Of a stretch of 64,000 bases of DNA, positions 41,657-50,405 are shown one piece after another. The first letter of the stretch is position 1; each line of letters begins with the position of its first letter. This DNA is from DASUWK01 sp036378435 (lineage in GTDB: Bacteria; Chloroflexota; Dormibacteria; Dormibacterales; Dormibacteraceae). The notes beneath the pieces are model-generated. The model made no database searches, was not told the DNA's origin, and saw nothing but the letters and a program-made list of their open reading frames with translations. Position numbers and translations under genes: made by a program. The stretch spans positions 25,691-89,690 of the forward strand of contig DASUWK010000023.1 of the NCBI GenBank assembly GCA_036378435.1, written 5' to 3'.

Positions 41657-42691
41657 CTAAGCGGCGGCCGCTGATCGTTCGTTTCGCGTCGTGACCTGGA
41701 ATAGGCCGCCGAGCCTGAACCGGGTGCGCTCGAGTCGGTACGCCGAGTACCCGAAGAGCAGCGCGAGGCCTGTCATCAGGGCGCGCTGGATCAGCGCGGC
41801 CGCCCCCGCCGGGCCGGCTCCGACCCCGAAGAGCAGCAGCAGGCCCGCAACCCCGGCCTCATTCGCTCCGACCCCGCCGGGGATCAGGCTGATGGCGCCG
41901 CCGATGGTGGAGACCGCGAGCACGAACCCGGCGTCGGTCCAGGTGAAGGTGTGGGGCGAGAGGCCCTGCACCAGCAGCCAGAACACCGTGACCGCCGTCG
42001 CCGCGCGGGCGAGATCCAGGACAGTCCACGCGAGGGTCTCGGGGCGATGCAGCAGGTCGGCGGTGCCGTGGTGCAGCTCGTGGATCGCCGGCAGCAGCTT
42101 TCGCATCAGCGGGATCCGCGCGATGACGCCGTGCACGAAGCAGAAGACCCTCGAGACCGTGAGGATCACGACGACGCCGACCATTCCGGCCACCGTGATG
42201 ACGACCACGGCGACGCCCAGGTGATGCGTGAGCACGACCGGCAGCGCGAGCAGGACCAGCATCATCGTGTAGCTCAGCTCCTGCACGGTCACCGTGGCAG
42301 CGATCTTGCCGAAGGATTGCCCGGCCGCCTGCGAGGCGAACAGCGCGCGGGTCAGGTCGCCCAGCGGCACCAGGGCGGTGATCGCCTGGCCGGCGGCGTT
42401 GAGCAGCACGCTGTCCGCCAGCTTGAGGCGCGCGCCCGACTCCACGAGGAGCCCATGCCAGCGCGCGCCCTGGAAGACGTAGATGAGGACGTAGAGGGCC
42501 AGGATCGCGGGCGCCAGTGCGAGGTTGAAGTGCGCCAGCGCTGCCCCCACCTTGGCCGGGTTCAGCAGGACCAGAACGCCGCCGAGCGCGGCGATCCCGA
42601 TCAGGGAAGCCCCGCCGCGCCGCAGCCAGAACCGCAGGCGGCGCGCCCGCCGCGCCGATCCGAGATCGACTACGGCGGGCGTCGAGCTCAC
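41657..42691 (-). CDS. LPG-synthase-TM / UPF0104 family membrane protein
   Basis: 344 residues with seven or eight membrane segments. The family signature is near the C-terminus: AISLIPGGVGANEAGVAGLL. Earlier, QGARWHGLL and ALVPLGDLTRALFASQAAG match PF03706 proteins, which are flippase-like and include the membrane domain of lysyl-phosphatidylglycerol synthase. No aminoacyl-transfer domain is present, so it is probably a lipid or polyprenyl-linked transporter. It starts 11 bases after lon stops and may be co-transcribed. Confidence 0.82.
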   Translation of the reverse strand: MSSTPAVVDLGSARRARRLRFWLRRGGASLIGIAALGGVLVLLNPAKVGAALAHFNLALAPAILALYVLIYVFQGARWHGLLVESGARLKLADSVLLNAAGQAITALVPLGDLTRALFASQAAGQSFGKIAATVTVQELSYTMMLVLLALPVVLTHHLGVAVVVITVAGMVGVVVILTVSRVFCFVHGVIARIPLMRKLLPAIHELHHGTADLLHRPETLAWTVLDLARAATAVTVFWLLVQGLSPHTFTWTDAGFVLAVSTIGGAISLIPGGVGANEAGVAGLLLLFGVGAGPAGAAALIQRALMTGLALLFGYSAYRLERTRFRLGGLFQVTTRNERSAAAA

Positions 42692-42702
42692 AGCTTGAGT
42701 AT

Positions 42703-45045
42703 TTAAGCCGCTGCTGAGCCCGCCTGGGCCACCGGCTCGAGCGCCAACCTCACCACCTCGGCGACGTCGCCGACGAGGTGGATCTCGAGCTCTTCGCGAA
42801 CCTTCTGAGGCACGTCGTCCAGATCCGGCTCGTTGCGCTGCGGAAGGATGACCTCCTTCAAGCCCGCGCGGTGGGCCGCCAGCAGCTTCTGCTTGACGCC
42901 GCCGATCGGCAGCACCTTGCCCTGCAGCGTGACCTCGCCGGTCATTCCCACCGTGCCCCGCACCGACCGGCCTGAGAGCAGGCTGGCGAGCGCGGTCACC
43001 ATGGTCACGCCGGCGGACGGCCCGTCCTTCGGCACCGCCCCGGCGGGCACGTGCACGTGGTAGCGCTGGTGCTTGGGCTGAGCGTCCTCCGGGATCCCGA
43101 GCTCCTCGCGGTGCGACTGGACGAAGGCCAGCGCGATCTGCGCGGACTCCTTCATCACGTCACCCAGCTGGCCGGTCAGGGCGAGCCCCGACTCGCCCGG
43201 CACCACCGCCGCCTCCACGAAGAGGACGTCGCCGCCGGTCCCGGTCACCGCCAGGCCCGTGGCCACGCCCGGCACCGCGGTGCGCTCCGCAGCCTCGTGC
43301 TGGAAGCGCGGCCGGCCCAGGTAGTCGCGCAGGTCGGTCACGTCGATGGTGAGCGGCGCTGCGACCTCGCCCGTGTCCAGCTTGGTCGCGGCTTTACGCA
43401 GCACCTTGCCCACCTGGCGCTCCAGGTTGCGGACGCCCGCCTCCAGGGTGTGGTCGGTGATGACATGCCGCAGGGCATCGTCCGTGAGCGCGACCTCATC
43501 CGGCTCCAGGCCGTTGCGGTCCAGCTGCCGGCGCACCAGGTGATCCTTGGCGATCGCCAGCTTCTCGTCCTCTGTGTATCCGTCCAGGCGGATCAGCTCC
43601 ATACGATCCAGGAGCGGCGCCGGAATCGTCTCCGACACGTTCGCGGTCGGGATGAAAAGCACGTCAGAGAGATCCAGCTCCACGTCGAGGTAGTGGTCGC
43701 GGAACGAGTGGTTCTGCGCCGGGTCGAGCACCTCGAGCAGGGCGGACGACGGGTCGCCGCGCCAGTCGGCGCCGACCTTGTCGATCTCGTCGAGCATGAT
43801 CACGGGGTTCATCGTCCCGGCCTCGCGCAGGGCGCGCACGATGCGGCCCGGCAGCGCGCCCACGTAGGTGCGCCGGTGGCCGCGGATCTCCGCCTCGTCG
43901 TGGATGCCGCCCAGCGACACGCGGGCGAATTTCCGGCCCAGGGCGCGCGCGACCGACTCGCCCAGCGAGGTCTTGCCGACGCCTGGGGGACCGATCAGCG
44001 AGATGATCGCGCCGGAGCCGCGGCCGCCGATGACCTGCAGGTTGCGGGACGCGCGCCGGTTGCGGACGGCGAGGAACTCGATGATCCGCTCCTTGACGTC
44101 GTCGAGGCCCGTGTGGTCCTCGTCGAGGATCTTGCGTGCCTCCTTGATATCGAATGTGTCCTCGGAGCGCTCGCCCCAGGGCAGGTCCAGGACGGTGTCC
44201 AGGTAGGTGCGAATCCACCCGTGCTCGGGGTTCTGCTCGGGCATGCGCTCGAGGCGGCCGATCTCCCTCTCGACCTCCTTCCGCACACCCTCCGGCAGCT
44301 CCTTCTCGGCGACACGCGCGCGGTACTCGGACACGACGTCATCGCCTTCCTCGCCGAGCTCCTTGCGGATGGCGTCCATCTGCTGCCGGAGGATGAACTC
44401 GCGCTGCCGCTTGTTCATGCTCTCGTTGACCTCGGAGCGGATCTTGTCCTTGAGCGAGACCGCCGCCAACGACTCCTTGGCCCAGGCGATCAGCTTCTCC
44501 AGCCGCGCCTCGAGGTCCAGAGTCTCCAGCGTCTCGACCTTCTGCTCGATGCTGAGGTCGGGCGAGAAGCCGGACATGTCGGCCAGCTGGCCGGGGTCGT
44601 CGATGCCTCGGATGGCCTCGATCACTCCCGGTGCTCCGCGCGACTCGAGCAGGTTCTCGATGACCGCGCGGTACTCGCGGGCCAGCTCCTTGGCGCGCGC
44701 AGTCGGCGCTTCGTCGGGCGCGTGCTCGACGCGGATCCACAGCGCTCCGCCGGCTTCGGAGGCAGCGCTGGTCAACACGCCGCGGTACTGGCCCTGCAGC
44801 ACGGCTGCCTCCAGTCCGTTCGGCAGGCGGCCGGACTCCTCGAGCCGGGCGACCGTGCCGACGTTGGCGTAGCGGCCGTCGACGCGCGGCACCACCAGCA
44901 GGAGGCGGTCGCCGCCCTTGGCGGCCTCGACCGCGGCCCTCGCCTCGTCACTGTCCACGGCGGTCGTGACGAGCATGTGCGGAAGGATGACGGCCTCCTG
45001 TAACGGGAAGACCGGCAGCAGTTTGGTGGTGGTCTCTTCAGGCAT
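42703..45045 (-). CDS. lon: ATP-dependent Lon protease
   Basis: 780 residues. The N-terminal substrate domain opens LLPVFPLQEAVILPHML. The AAA+ module has Walker A GPPGVGKTS, VSLGGIHDEAEIRGHRRTYV and Walker B LDEIDKVG. The protease domain has the Ser-Lys dyad: Ser in KDGPSAGVTM and Lys in GGVKQKLLAAHRAG. It degrades misfolded and regulatory proteins. The ATG at 45045 fits the family N-terminus; the reading frame stays open upstream but is not Lon-like. The ribosome site is weak. Confidence 0.94.
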   Translation of the reverse strand: MPEETTTKLLPVFPLQEAVILPHMLVTTAVDSDEARAAVEAAKGGDRLLLVVPRVDGRYANVGTVARLEESGRLPNGLEAAVLQGQYRGVLTSAASEAGGALWIRVEHAPDEAPTARAKELAREYRAVIENLLESRGAPGVIEAIRGIDDPGQLADMSGFSPDLSIEQKVETLETLDLEARLEKLIAWAKESLAAVSLKDKIRSEVNESMNKRQREFILRQQMDAIRKELGEEGDDVVSEYRARVAEKELPEGVRKEVEREIGRLERMPEQNPEHGWIRTYLDTVLDLPWGERSEDTFDIKEARKILDEDHTGLDDVKERIIEFLAVRNRRASRNLQVIGGRGSGAIISLIGPPGVGKTSLGESVARALGRKFARVSLGGIHDEAEIRGHRRTYVGALPGRIVRALREAGTMNPVIMLDEIDKVGADWRGDPSSALLEVLDPAQNHSFRDHYLDVELDLSDVLFIPTANVSETIPAPLLDRMELIRLDGYTEDEKLAIAKDHLVRRQLDRNGLEPDEVALTDDALRHVITDHTLEAGVRNLERQVGKVLRKAATKLDTGEVAAPLTIDVTDLRDYLGRPRFQHEAAERTAVPGVATGLAVTGTGGDVLFVEAAVVPGESGLALTGQLGDVMKESAQIALAFVQSHREELGIPEDAQPKHQRYHVHVPAGAVPKDGPSAGVTMVTALASLLSGRSVRGTVGMTGEVTLQGKVLPIGGVKQKLLAAHRAGLKEVILPQRNEPDLDDVPQKVREELEIHLVGDVAEVVRLALEPVAQAGSAAA

Positions 45046-45098
45046 CGTACTTTTGTTTTGCCCCCTTTCGAGGGCTTGAAACCGGTCGCGATGCCTGG

Positions 45099-45554
45099 TT
45101 ATTCGGGGTTCGGCGACTCCTTGACCGAACCGTCCGGACTGATGCCGTTGAGCCAGGGCAGAGCAGCGGCCAGCGGCCCTACCAGCTCGAGATAGTGCTC
45201 CTGGCTCAGGCTGCCGAGCGCCATGACGCCGGCCGCCCCGGCCAGCACAGCGGCCTCGGCACGGTGCCCGGTGACCCCGTGCTCCGCCTTCCACGATTGC
45301 AGCGAGCCGCCGCCGTCGGTGAGGTGATGGATCCCGGCGCGGAGCTCATCCCAATCCTCGCCGCGGGTGGCCTCGATCGCATGCAGCGCCTCCCGCTCCC
45401 GCTCGTGGAAGCGGTCCTTGTGGCCGACCTGCGTCAGCTCGTCATAGCTCTGCGCGATGCGCTCGATCCCGGACGGTCCGAGCGTGCGCAGATCGCTGAG
45501 GAGACGGTCGATCAGCGACTGATGCTCGCCGTAGCCGTAGCCTTCCCGATCCAT
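45099..45554 (-). CDS. Hypothetical protein (151 aa)
   Basis: 151 residues, acidic and helical: HQSLIDRLLSDLRTLGPSGI, EREREALHAIEATRGEDWD and GVMALGSLSQEHYLELVGPL. No signal peptide or catalytic motif is seen. The middle segment AEAAVLAGAAGVMALGSL is mildly hydrophobic. It is upstream of lon on the same strand, separated by 53 bases. The ATG at 45554 is preferred over the GTG two codons earlier. Function unknown. Confidence 0.65.
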   Translation of the reverse strand: MDREGYGYGEHQSLIDRLLSDLRTLGPSGIERIAQSYDELTQVGHKDRFHEREREALHAIEATRGEDWDELRAGIHHLTDGGGSLQSWKAEHGVTGHRAEAAVLAGAAGVMALGSLSQEHYLELVGPLAAALPWLNGISPDGSVKESPNPE

Positions 45555-45580
45555 CCCCACACATTGTGAGGGACCGCGGT

Positions 45581-45907
45581 CTAGCGGCCGGCGAGTACGG
45601 GCGCGCCGGCCAGCGTCATCTCCGCCGCGGCGGAGGTCGCTGCCTCCATTTCACGCAGCGTCGTGACGACCTGGCTGAGCCGGCCGTGGGCGAGGTTGAG
45701 GGCTTCGCGCTGCTCGCCCGAGAGCTGGCCGAGCGTCCCCGTGCGCAGCGCCTCGATCTGCTGGGCAACCAAAAGCAGCGGGCTGATGATCTCCGCCTGC
45801 ATGGCGCTGGACGCCGGGGCGGGTTCGAGGATCGAATCGATCACCGATGCGATGGCCGAGAAGCTCTTGCTCTCGTTAAGTCGCGCATGTATCGACTTCC
45901 CGGGCAT
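45581..45907 (-). CDS. Hypothetical helical protein (108 aa)
   Basis: 108 residues, almost entirely predicted helix, with heptad-like AEIISPLLLVAQQIEALRTG and LSQVVTTLREMEAATSAAAE. No recognised domain. It lies 26 bases upstream of the preceding hypothetical on the same strand and may share its transcript. Codon use is G/C-biased as in true genes. Confidence 0.5.
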   Translation of the reverse strand: MPGKSIHARLNESKSFSAIASVIDSILEPAPASSAMQAEIISPLLLVAQQIEALRTGTLGQLSGEQREALNLAHGRLSQVVTTLREMEAATSAAAEMTLAGAPVLAGR

Positions 45908-46211
45908 GTGAGTGACTGGATGATAGCGGAGCTAGGAGGTAATTGGAACCCGTAAGGGCCCCAAAAGCTCCGGACAGCGGTCAGCTGCGCGAACTGGTGT
46001 GGTAGTCGCTGAGCGGCTTGTCGACGTCCACGGCAGCCATCGTGGCGCCGGACGGCCGACGAAGCAGCGACAAGGGTGTTAGGCCCGCGCTGCTCTTTTG
46101 ACTCTTGTCGGCCCCACATCAGCAATAACCGTGATTACTGGCCGTTAACCAACCTTAACGGGCCGGATGGCCGGTTTGACGCCGGCCGCCAATAGCGTCC
46201 GTTGAGCGGGC
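45908..46211. other. Non-coding interval of about 300 bases
   Basis: No convincing gene. It is less G+C-rich than its surroundings. A dyad CCGTTAA-CCAACC-TTAACGG lies at 46142-46161, about 50 bases before the next gene, preceded by AATAACC and GATTAC segments at roughly 10-bp spacing. A 19-codon frame on the minus strand is too short to support. Confidence 0.5.
46142..46161. promoter_or_regulatory. Inverted repeat CCGTTAA-N6-TTAACGG
   Basis: Perfect 7-bp inverted repeat around CCAACC, about 50 bases before the membrane-protein gene at 46212. The placement suits an operator; the TTAACC-like halves also resemble Pho-box units, but their spacing is 10 rather than 11 bp. Confidence 0.4.
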
Positions 46212-46634
46212 ATGGGCACAGAGCAAAGGATCCGTCTGCCACTGGCGGGATTGCTGATCGTCTTCGTCGCGCCCCTCGCCTCGCTGATGGTCATCGTGCC
46301 GTCGCTGTTCGCCGGCGGCGTGAGCCCGATCACCAACCCGGCCGCCTCCGCGATCAGCCGAATCCTGAGCAGCCTGCCCGCGACTCGGCGCATCGAGCCC
46401 GGGTTCACTCCGCGCGTGCTCCCCGCGCCCCTACCTTCGAACCCGATCACAGCCGGCCCTCCTGGGCCGAGCTCACCAAGCACGTCGGCTCAGCCTGTCG
46501 CGGTCACTCCGCAGACCGTCGCGTCCCCCGCCGCCCAGCCCAAGACGCCGACTGTGCCTGTGGCCGTGGATGTCGACAAGCACGGGAAGGGCAAGGCCAA
46601 GGGCGACGGCGACGACAACCACGAGGGCAGCTAG
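46212..46634 (+). CDS. Hypothetical membrane-anchored Pro-rich protein (140 aa)
   Basis: 140 residues. One N-terminal hydrophobic segment (LPLAGLLIVFVAPLASLMVI) acts as an anchor or uncleaved signal. The remainder is Pro/Ala/Ser/Thr-rich, probably extended and extracellular, ending in a charged Lys/Asp/Gly tail. No known domain. The ATG is the first in frame after the operator-like dyad. Function unknown. Confidence 0.6.
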   Translation: MGTEQRIRLPLAGLLIVFVAPLASLMVIVPSLFAGGVSPITNPAASAISRILSSLPATRRIEPGFTPRVLPAPLPSNPITAGPPGPSSPSTSAQPVAVTPQTVASPAAQPKTPTVPVAVDVDKHGKGKAKGDGDDNHEGS

Positions 46635-46667
46635 AGCTCAGCCCGGTCCTCCCGGAGCGGATAAGAA

Positions 46668-46696
46668 AGAGCCCCGACCTGAACAGGCGGGGCTCT
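46668..46696. terminator. Hairpin terminator after the Pro-rich protein gene
   Basis: AGAGCCCCG and CGGGGCTCT form a 9-bp stem, with an inner CCTG-AA-CAGG stem. On the minus strand it is followed by TTTCTT. It lies 34 bases after the stop at 46634. Confidence 0.6.
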
Positions 46697-46827
46697 CGAG
46701 CAACAGGGAAATTAAATTAGCCGGCCGCTGACGCGAGCAGGATTATCTGGAAAAGATATTTGCCTCGTCAAGAGGTTGGGCGGCAAATCTCTCGCCACCC
46801 CCGTACTCGGTAGATTTATCGCAGCCT

Positions 46828-48060
46828 ATGGGGGGCTTTGCTGAGAGCGATCGACTCAGAATCGCTCTCCTCACTTATCGAGGTAATCCCTTTTGCGGTG
46901 GCCAGGGCGTCTACGTGCGACAGCTCTCGGCCGCTTTGACGCGCCTTGGCCACAGCGTCGAGGTCCTCTCGGGTCAGCCCTATCCGGAGCTCGTTCCTGG
47001 GGTCAAGCTCACCAAGCTCGAGAGCCTGGACCTGTATCGACCGGAAGAGCCTTTCCGGCCCGCGCGGCCACCGCGTGACTGGATCGACGCCGTCGAGCTG
47101 TCGACGATGTCCATCAGCGGCTTTCCGGAGCCCTTCACGTTCTCGCTGCGCGCGTGGCGCGAGCTGCGAGGGCGGCTGCACGAGTTCGACGTGGTGCACG
47201 ACAACCAGGGGCTGGGCTACGGCCTTTTGCCGCTCGGGCGGCGGCTGCCGCTGGTCGCCACCATCCACCACCCCATCAGCGTCGATCGCCGGCTGGAGCT
47301 CGAGCGCGCGAGCGGATTCCGCAAGGTGACGCTGCGACGCTGGTACGCGTTCACGCGCATGCAGCGCCGGGTGGCTCGCCGGATCCCGAAGCTGGCGACG
47401 GTCTCGGAGAGCTCGCGAAAAGACATCGCGCGCGATCTCGGCCTGCCCCCGGACCGCCTCGTGACGATTCCGCTGGCCGTCGACGCCGAGTCCTTCCGGC
47501 CGCTTGAGCGGTCCCGTGATGAGGACCTGCTGGTCGCCACCGCGAGCGCTGACGTGCCCTTGAAGGGAGTCGCGACCCTGCTGGAGGCACTGGCTCGCGT
47601 GCGCGCCCAGCGGGCGGCCCGGCTGGTGGTCGTGGGCAGACCGCGGCCGAACGGGGCCACCGGCAAGCTGGTGGCCAAGCTCGGGCTGGACGGCGCGGTG
47701 CGCTTCGTCCGTGGCGTCCCGGAGACCGAGCTGGTGGAGCTGTACTCGCAGGCGACCCTGGCCATCGTGCCCTCCCTGTACGAGGGGTTCTCGCTGCCGG
47801 CGCTGGAGGCGATGGCGTGCGGCGTGCCGCTGATCGCGACGACGGCCGGGGCGCTGCCGGAGGTCGTCGGGAGCGCCGGCGTCCTGGTCCCGCCGGGCGA
47901 CGCCGAGGCGCTGGCAGGCGCACTCTTGAAGCTCCTGGATGACGCCAACCTGCGCCGCAAGCTCGGCGAGGGTGGCCGGCTGCGAGCCGTCGGCGAGTTC
48001 AGCTGGCGCCGCACCGCCGAGCGGACGGTCGACCTCTACCGCGAGGCCGCCGCTTGCTGA
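46828..48060 (+). CDS. Glycosyltransferase family 4 protein
   Basis: 410 residues, GT-B fold. The N-terminal acceptor domain has LRIALLTYRGNPFCGGQGVY and a GG loop. The C-terminal donor domain has VVGRPRPNG, VRFVRGVPETELVELYSQA and the E-x(7)-E motif PSLYEGFSLPALEAMACGVP. It transfers a sugar from a nucleotide donor to a surface glycan or lipid. It begins a tight three-gene unit with a methyltransferase and a toroid-fold protein. A less G+C-rich leader with inverted TTTGCC/GGCAAA segments precedes it. Confidence 0.9.
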   Translation: MGGFAESDRLRIALLTYRGNPFCGGQGVYVRQLSAALTRLGHSVEVLSGQPYPELVPGVKLTKLESLDLYRPEEPFRPARPPRDWIDAVELSTMSISGFPEPFTFSLRAWRELRGRLHEFDVVHDNQGLGYGLLPLGRRLPLVATIHHPISVDRRLELERASGFRKVTLRRWYAFTRMQRRVARRIPKLATVSESSRKDIARDLGLPPDRLVTIPLAVDAESFRPLERSRDEDLLVATASADVPLKGVATLLEALARVRAQRAARLVVVGRPRPNGATGKLVAKLGLDGAVRFVRGVPETELVELYSQATLAIVPSLYEGFSLPALEAMACGVPLIATTAGALPEVVGSAGVLVPPGDAEALAGALLKLLDDANLRRKLGEGGRLRAVGEFSWRRTAERTVDLYREAAAC

Positions 48061-48791
48061 CGGCGGATTTCGAGCGCCTGGGTGTGCGACCAGGTGAGCT
48101 GTTTCTCGACCTGGGCGCGGGCGCCGGCCGCCATTCTCGGGAAGCCCTCCTGCGCGGCGCGCGGACCGTCGCCCTCGACCTCGACAGCGAGAGCCTGGCC
48201 GCCACCGCGGCCTCACTCGAGGATCTGGCCGGCTCCCTGTCCGCGGCGCCCGCCCGCCTCTGCCTGCGCGGCGACGCGCTCAAGCTGCCCTTTCGGGACG
48301 ACAGCTTCGACCGCGTCCTGATCTCGGAGGTGCTGGAGCACATCCCCGACGATGCGGCCGCCATCGCGGAGGCTTGGCGGATCCTTCGCCCCGGCGGGCG
48401 GCTGGCCGTGACCGTGCCCCGCCGCTGGCCGGAACGGATCTGCTGGGCGCTGTCCGACGCGTACCACGACCGTCCTGGCGGACACGTCCGGATCTACCGC
48501 GGTTCGCAGCTCCAGGCCTTGATCGAGTCCACGGGCTTCCAGCCGCTGGGACGTCAGCACGCGCACGCGCTGCACGCGCCGTACTGGTGGCTGCGGTGCC
48601 TGGTCGGCGTCGATGATGCGCAGCACCCGGCCGTCCGGCGCTACCACGACCTGCTGGTGTGGGACATGTTCAAGCGCCCGCGGACGACGCGGCTGCTCGA
48701 ACGCGCTCTCAACCCCGTGCTGGGCAAGAGCCTGGTGCTCTACTTCCAGAAGCCAGGCCTGCGCGCCAAGGCGGAATCGCTTGCTGCGTGA
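48054..48791 (+). CDS. Class I SAM-dependent methyltransferase
   Basis: 245 residues. Motif I is FLDLGAGAGRHSREAL, motif II RLCLRGDALKLPFRD, motif III SEVLEHIPDDAAAI with RILRPGGRLAVTVP after it: a UbiE/methyltransferase-11 type. The C-terminal 80 residues (HVRIYRGSQLQALIESTGF, YHDLLVWDMFK) suit a polyprenyl- or glycan-linked substrate. The TTG start overlaps the glycosyltransferase stop, indicating coupling. Confidence 0.88.
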   Translation: MLTADFERLGVRPGELFLDLGAGAGRHSREALLRGARTVALDLDSESLAATAASLEDLAGSLSAAPARLCLRGDALKLPFRDDSFDRVLISEVLEHIPDDAAAIAEAWRILRPGGRLAVTVPRRWPERICWALSDAYHDRPGGHVRIYRGSQLQALIESTGFQPLGRQHAHALHAPYWWLRCLVGVDDAQHPAVRRYHDLLVWDMFKRPRTTRLLERALNPVLGKSLVLYFQKPGLRAKAESLAA

Positions 48792-49794
48792 CGGCGAGCT
48801 GGAGCAGACGGGTCGAGCGATAGCCGCGCGCCAGCTTCCCAACGGGCTCCTGCCGTGGGCGAGCGACGGCTACGCGGAGGCGTGGGACCACGTCGAGGCG
48901 GCGATGGCCCTCGACCTGGCCGGCAGGCGCCGCGAGGCCGAGCACGCGTACGAGTGGCTGGTCGCCAACCAGCGGCCTGACGGCTCGTGGCCGCTCGCGT
49001 ACAGGCACGGCGAGATCGAGGACCACGGCGGCGACGCCAACCACGCGGCCTACTGCGCCACGGGCATCTGGCATCACTTCCTCACGACAGACGACCGCGG
49101 CTTCCTCACGGACATGTTCCCGGTGCTGGAGAAGGGCGTGACCTTCGCCCTCGACCTGCAGATGCCTGGCGGCGAGATTCGGTGGGCGCGCGGCGCGCGC
49201 GGCGTCTATCCGAAGGCCTTGGTGACCTGCTGCTCCTCGATCCACCTGTCGCTGCGCTGTGCCGCCGCCGCGGCGCTCGAGCTGGGCCGGCCGCGACCGG
49301 ACTGGGAGACCGCGGCCGATCGTGTCGCCCTCGCCCTCCGCGAGCGTCCGCATGCGTTCGAGCCCAAGCCGCTGCACTCGATGGACTGGTACTACCCCGT
49401 GCTCGGCGGCGTGCTGCGAGGGGATGAGGCCGCGGCGCGGATCTCCGACCGCTGGGACGAGTTCGTCATCGATGGCGTCGGCGTGCGCTGCATGGCCGAC
49501 CGCCCCTGGGTGACCGTCGCGGAGACGTGCGAGCTGGTGCTGGCGCTGGACGCGGCGGGCCTGCGCGACGAAGCCCTCGAGGTCTTCGGCTGGATCACCC
49601 AGCTGCGGGCCCCGGACGGCGCCTACTGGGAAGGGATCGTGCTCCCCGATCGGGTCGAGTGGCCGGGCCGGCGGCCGCCCTGGACCGCGGCGGCCGTCCT
49701 CATCGCTAATGACGCGCTGGCCGGCGAGACACCCACCTCGGCGCTCTTCCGCACCGCGGCACTGGACGAGGACTCGCTGGAGTCCATCGCTTAG
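48781..49794 (+). CDS. Alpha/alpha-toroid (prenyltransferase/squalene-cyclase-like) protein
   Basis: 337 residues with QW-like repeats (ANQRPDGSWPLAY, QLRAPDGAYWEGIV) and helical pairs typical of alpha-6 toroids. HSMDWYYPVLGGVL and TVAETCELVLALDAAG occur between. Homologues are usually annotated prenyltransferase, but the DxDD motif of squalene cyclases is not seen, so it could equally be a glycan-binding or glycosidase-like toroid. The TTG start overlaps the methyltransferase stop by 11 bases. Confidence 0.7.
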   Translation: MLRDGELEQTGRAIAARQLPNGLLPWASDGYAEAWDHVEAAMALDLAGRRREAEHAYEWLVANQRPDGSWPLAYRHGEIEDHGGDANHAAYCATGIWHHFLTTDDRGFLTDMFPVLEKGVTFALDLQMPGGEIRWARGARGVYPKALVTCCSSIHLSLRCAAAAALELGRPRPDWETAADRVALALRERPHAFEPKPLHSMDWYYPVLGGVLRGDEAAARISDRWDEFVIDGVGVRCMADRPWVTVAETCELVLALDAAGLRDEALEVFGWITQLRAPDGAYWEGIVLPDRVEWPGRRPPWTAAAVLIANDALAGETPTSALFRTAALDEDSLESIA

Positions 49795-50405
49795 CGCATC
49801 TTGCGGAGCACGCGCAGCGAGCCCGTCGCGGAAACCTCTTCGAAGTCACCGGACGCCCGGGCCAGCTCGTAGACCTCGAACGGCGGACGGCCGCCGTCGG
49901 CAGGGTTCGGGAAGACGTCGTGAATCGCCAGCAGCCCCTCGGGCACCAGGTGAGGCGCCCACCCGTCGTAGTCGGCTCTGACAGCCGGCAGGCTGTGGCC
50001 GCCGTCGATGAACACCAGCCCGAGGCGTGCCTGCCAATTCGAGGCCACGAGATCCGACTTGCCGACCACCACGATGACGCAGTCCTCGAGCTGCGTCAGG
50101 CGCAGGGTCTGGCGCAGGCAGGGCAGCGTGTCCACCTGCCCCGTCTGCGGATCGACAAAGCGCGGATCGTGGTACTGCTCGCCCGGCTGGTTCTCTTCGG
50201 AGCCGCGGTGGTGGTCGACGGTGAAGAGAACACTGTTGCGTGCGCGAGCCGCGGTGCCCAGGTAGACGGCGGACTTGCCGCACCAGGAGCCGATCTCCAG
50301 CAGCGGGCCCGCCGGCGCGACCAGGGCGGCGGCGTGCAGCGCGAGGCCTTCCTCGGCCGGCATGAAGCCGGGCACGGGGTCCGCCAGCCGGACCAGGTCG
50401 TTCAT
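49791..50405 (-). CDS. Class I SAM methyltransferase (Methyltransf_24 type)
   Basis: 204 residues. Motif I is LLEIGSWCGKSAVYLG, then SVLFTVDHHRGSEENQPGEQ, LVFIDGGHSLPAVRADYDGW and GLLAIHDVF. This pattern (GS-W-x-GKS, D-H-HRGS, FIDG-x-H) is the PF13578 subfamily, often found with surface-glycan genes. The 3' end meets the toroid gene tail to tail (4-base overlap). Its ATG overlaps the stop of the DUF6483-like gene. Confidence 0.85.
   Translation of the reverse strand: MNDLVRLADPVPGFMPAEEGLALHAAALVAPAGPLLEIGSWCGKSAVYLGTAARARNSVLFTVDHHRGSEENQPGEQYHDPRFVDPQTGQVDTLPCLRQTLRLTQLEDCVIVVVGKSDLVASNWQARLGLVFIDGGHSLPAVRADYDGWAPHLVPEGLLAIHDVFPNPADGGRPPFEVYELARASGDFEEVSATGSLRVLRKMR

Noticed and set aside
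43051..45003. 650-codon plus-strand frame opposite lon
   Set aside because: Shadow of lon, whose AAA+ and protease motifs are intact.
45046..45098. HspR/HAIR or CIRCE operator before lon
   Set aside because: A CTTGAAACC segment is present, but neither the HAIR inverted repeat nor the CIRCE consensus can be completed.
45908..46141. Small peptide gene in the gap before 46212
   Set aside because: Longest sensible frame is 19 codons with no ribosome site; insufficient support.
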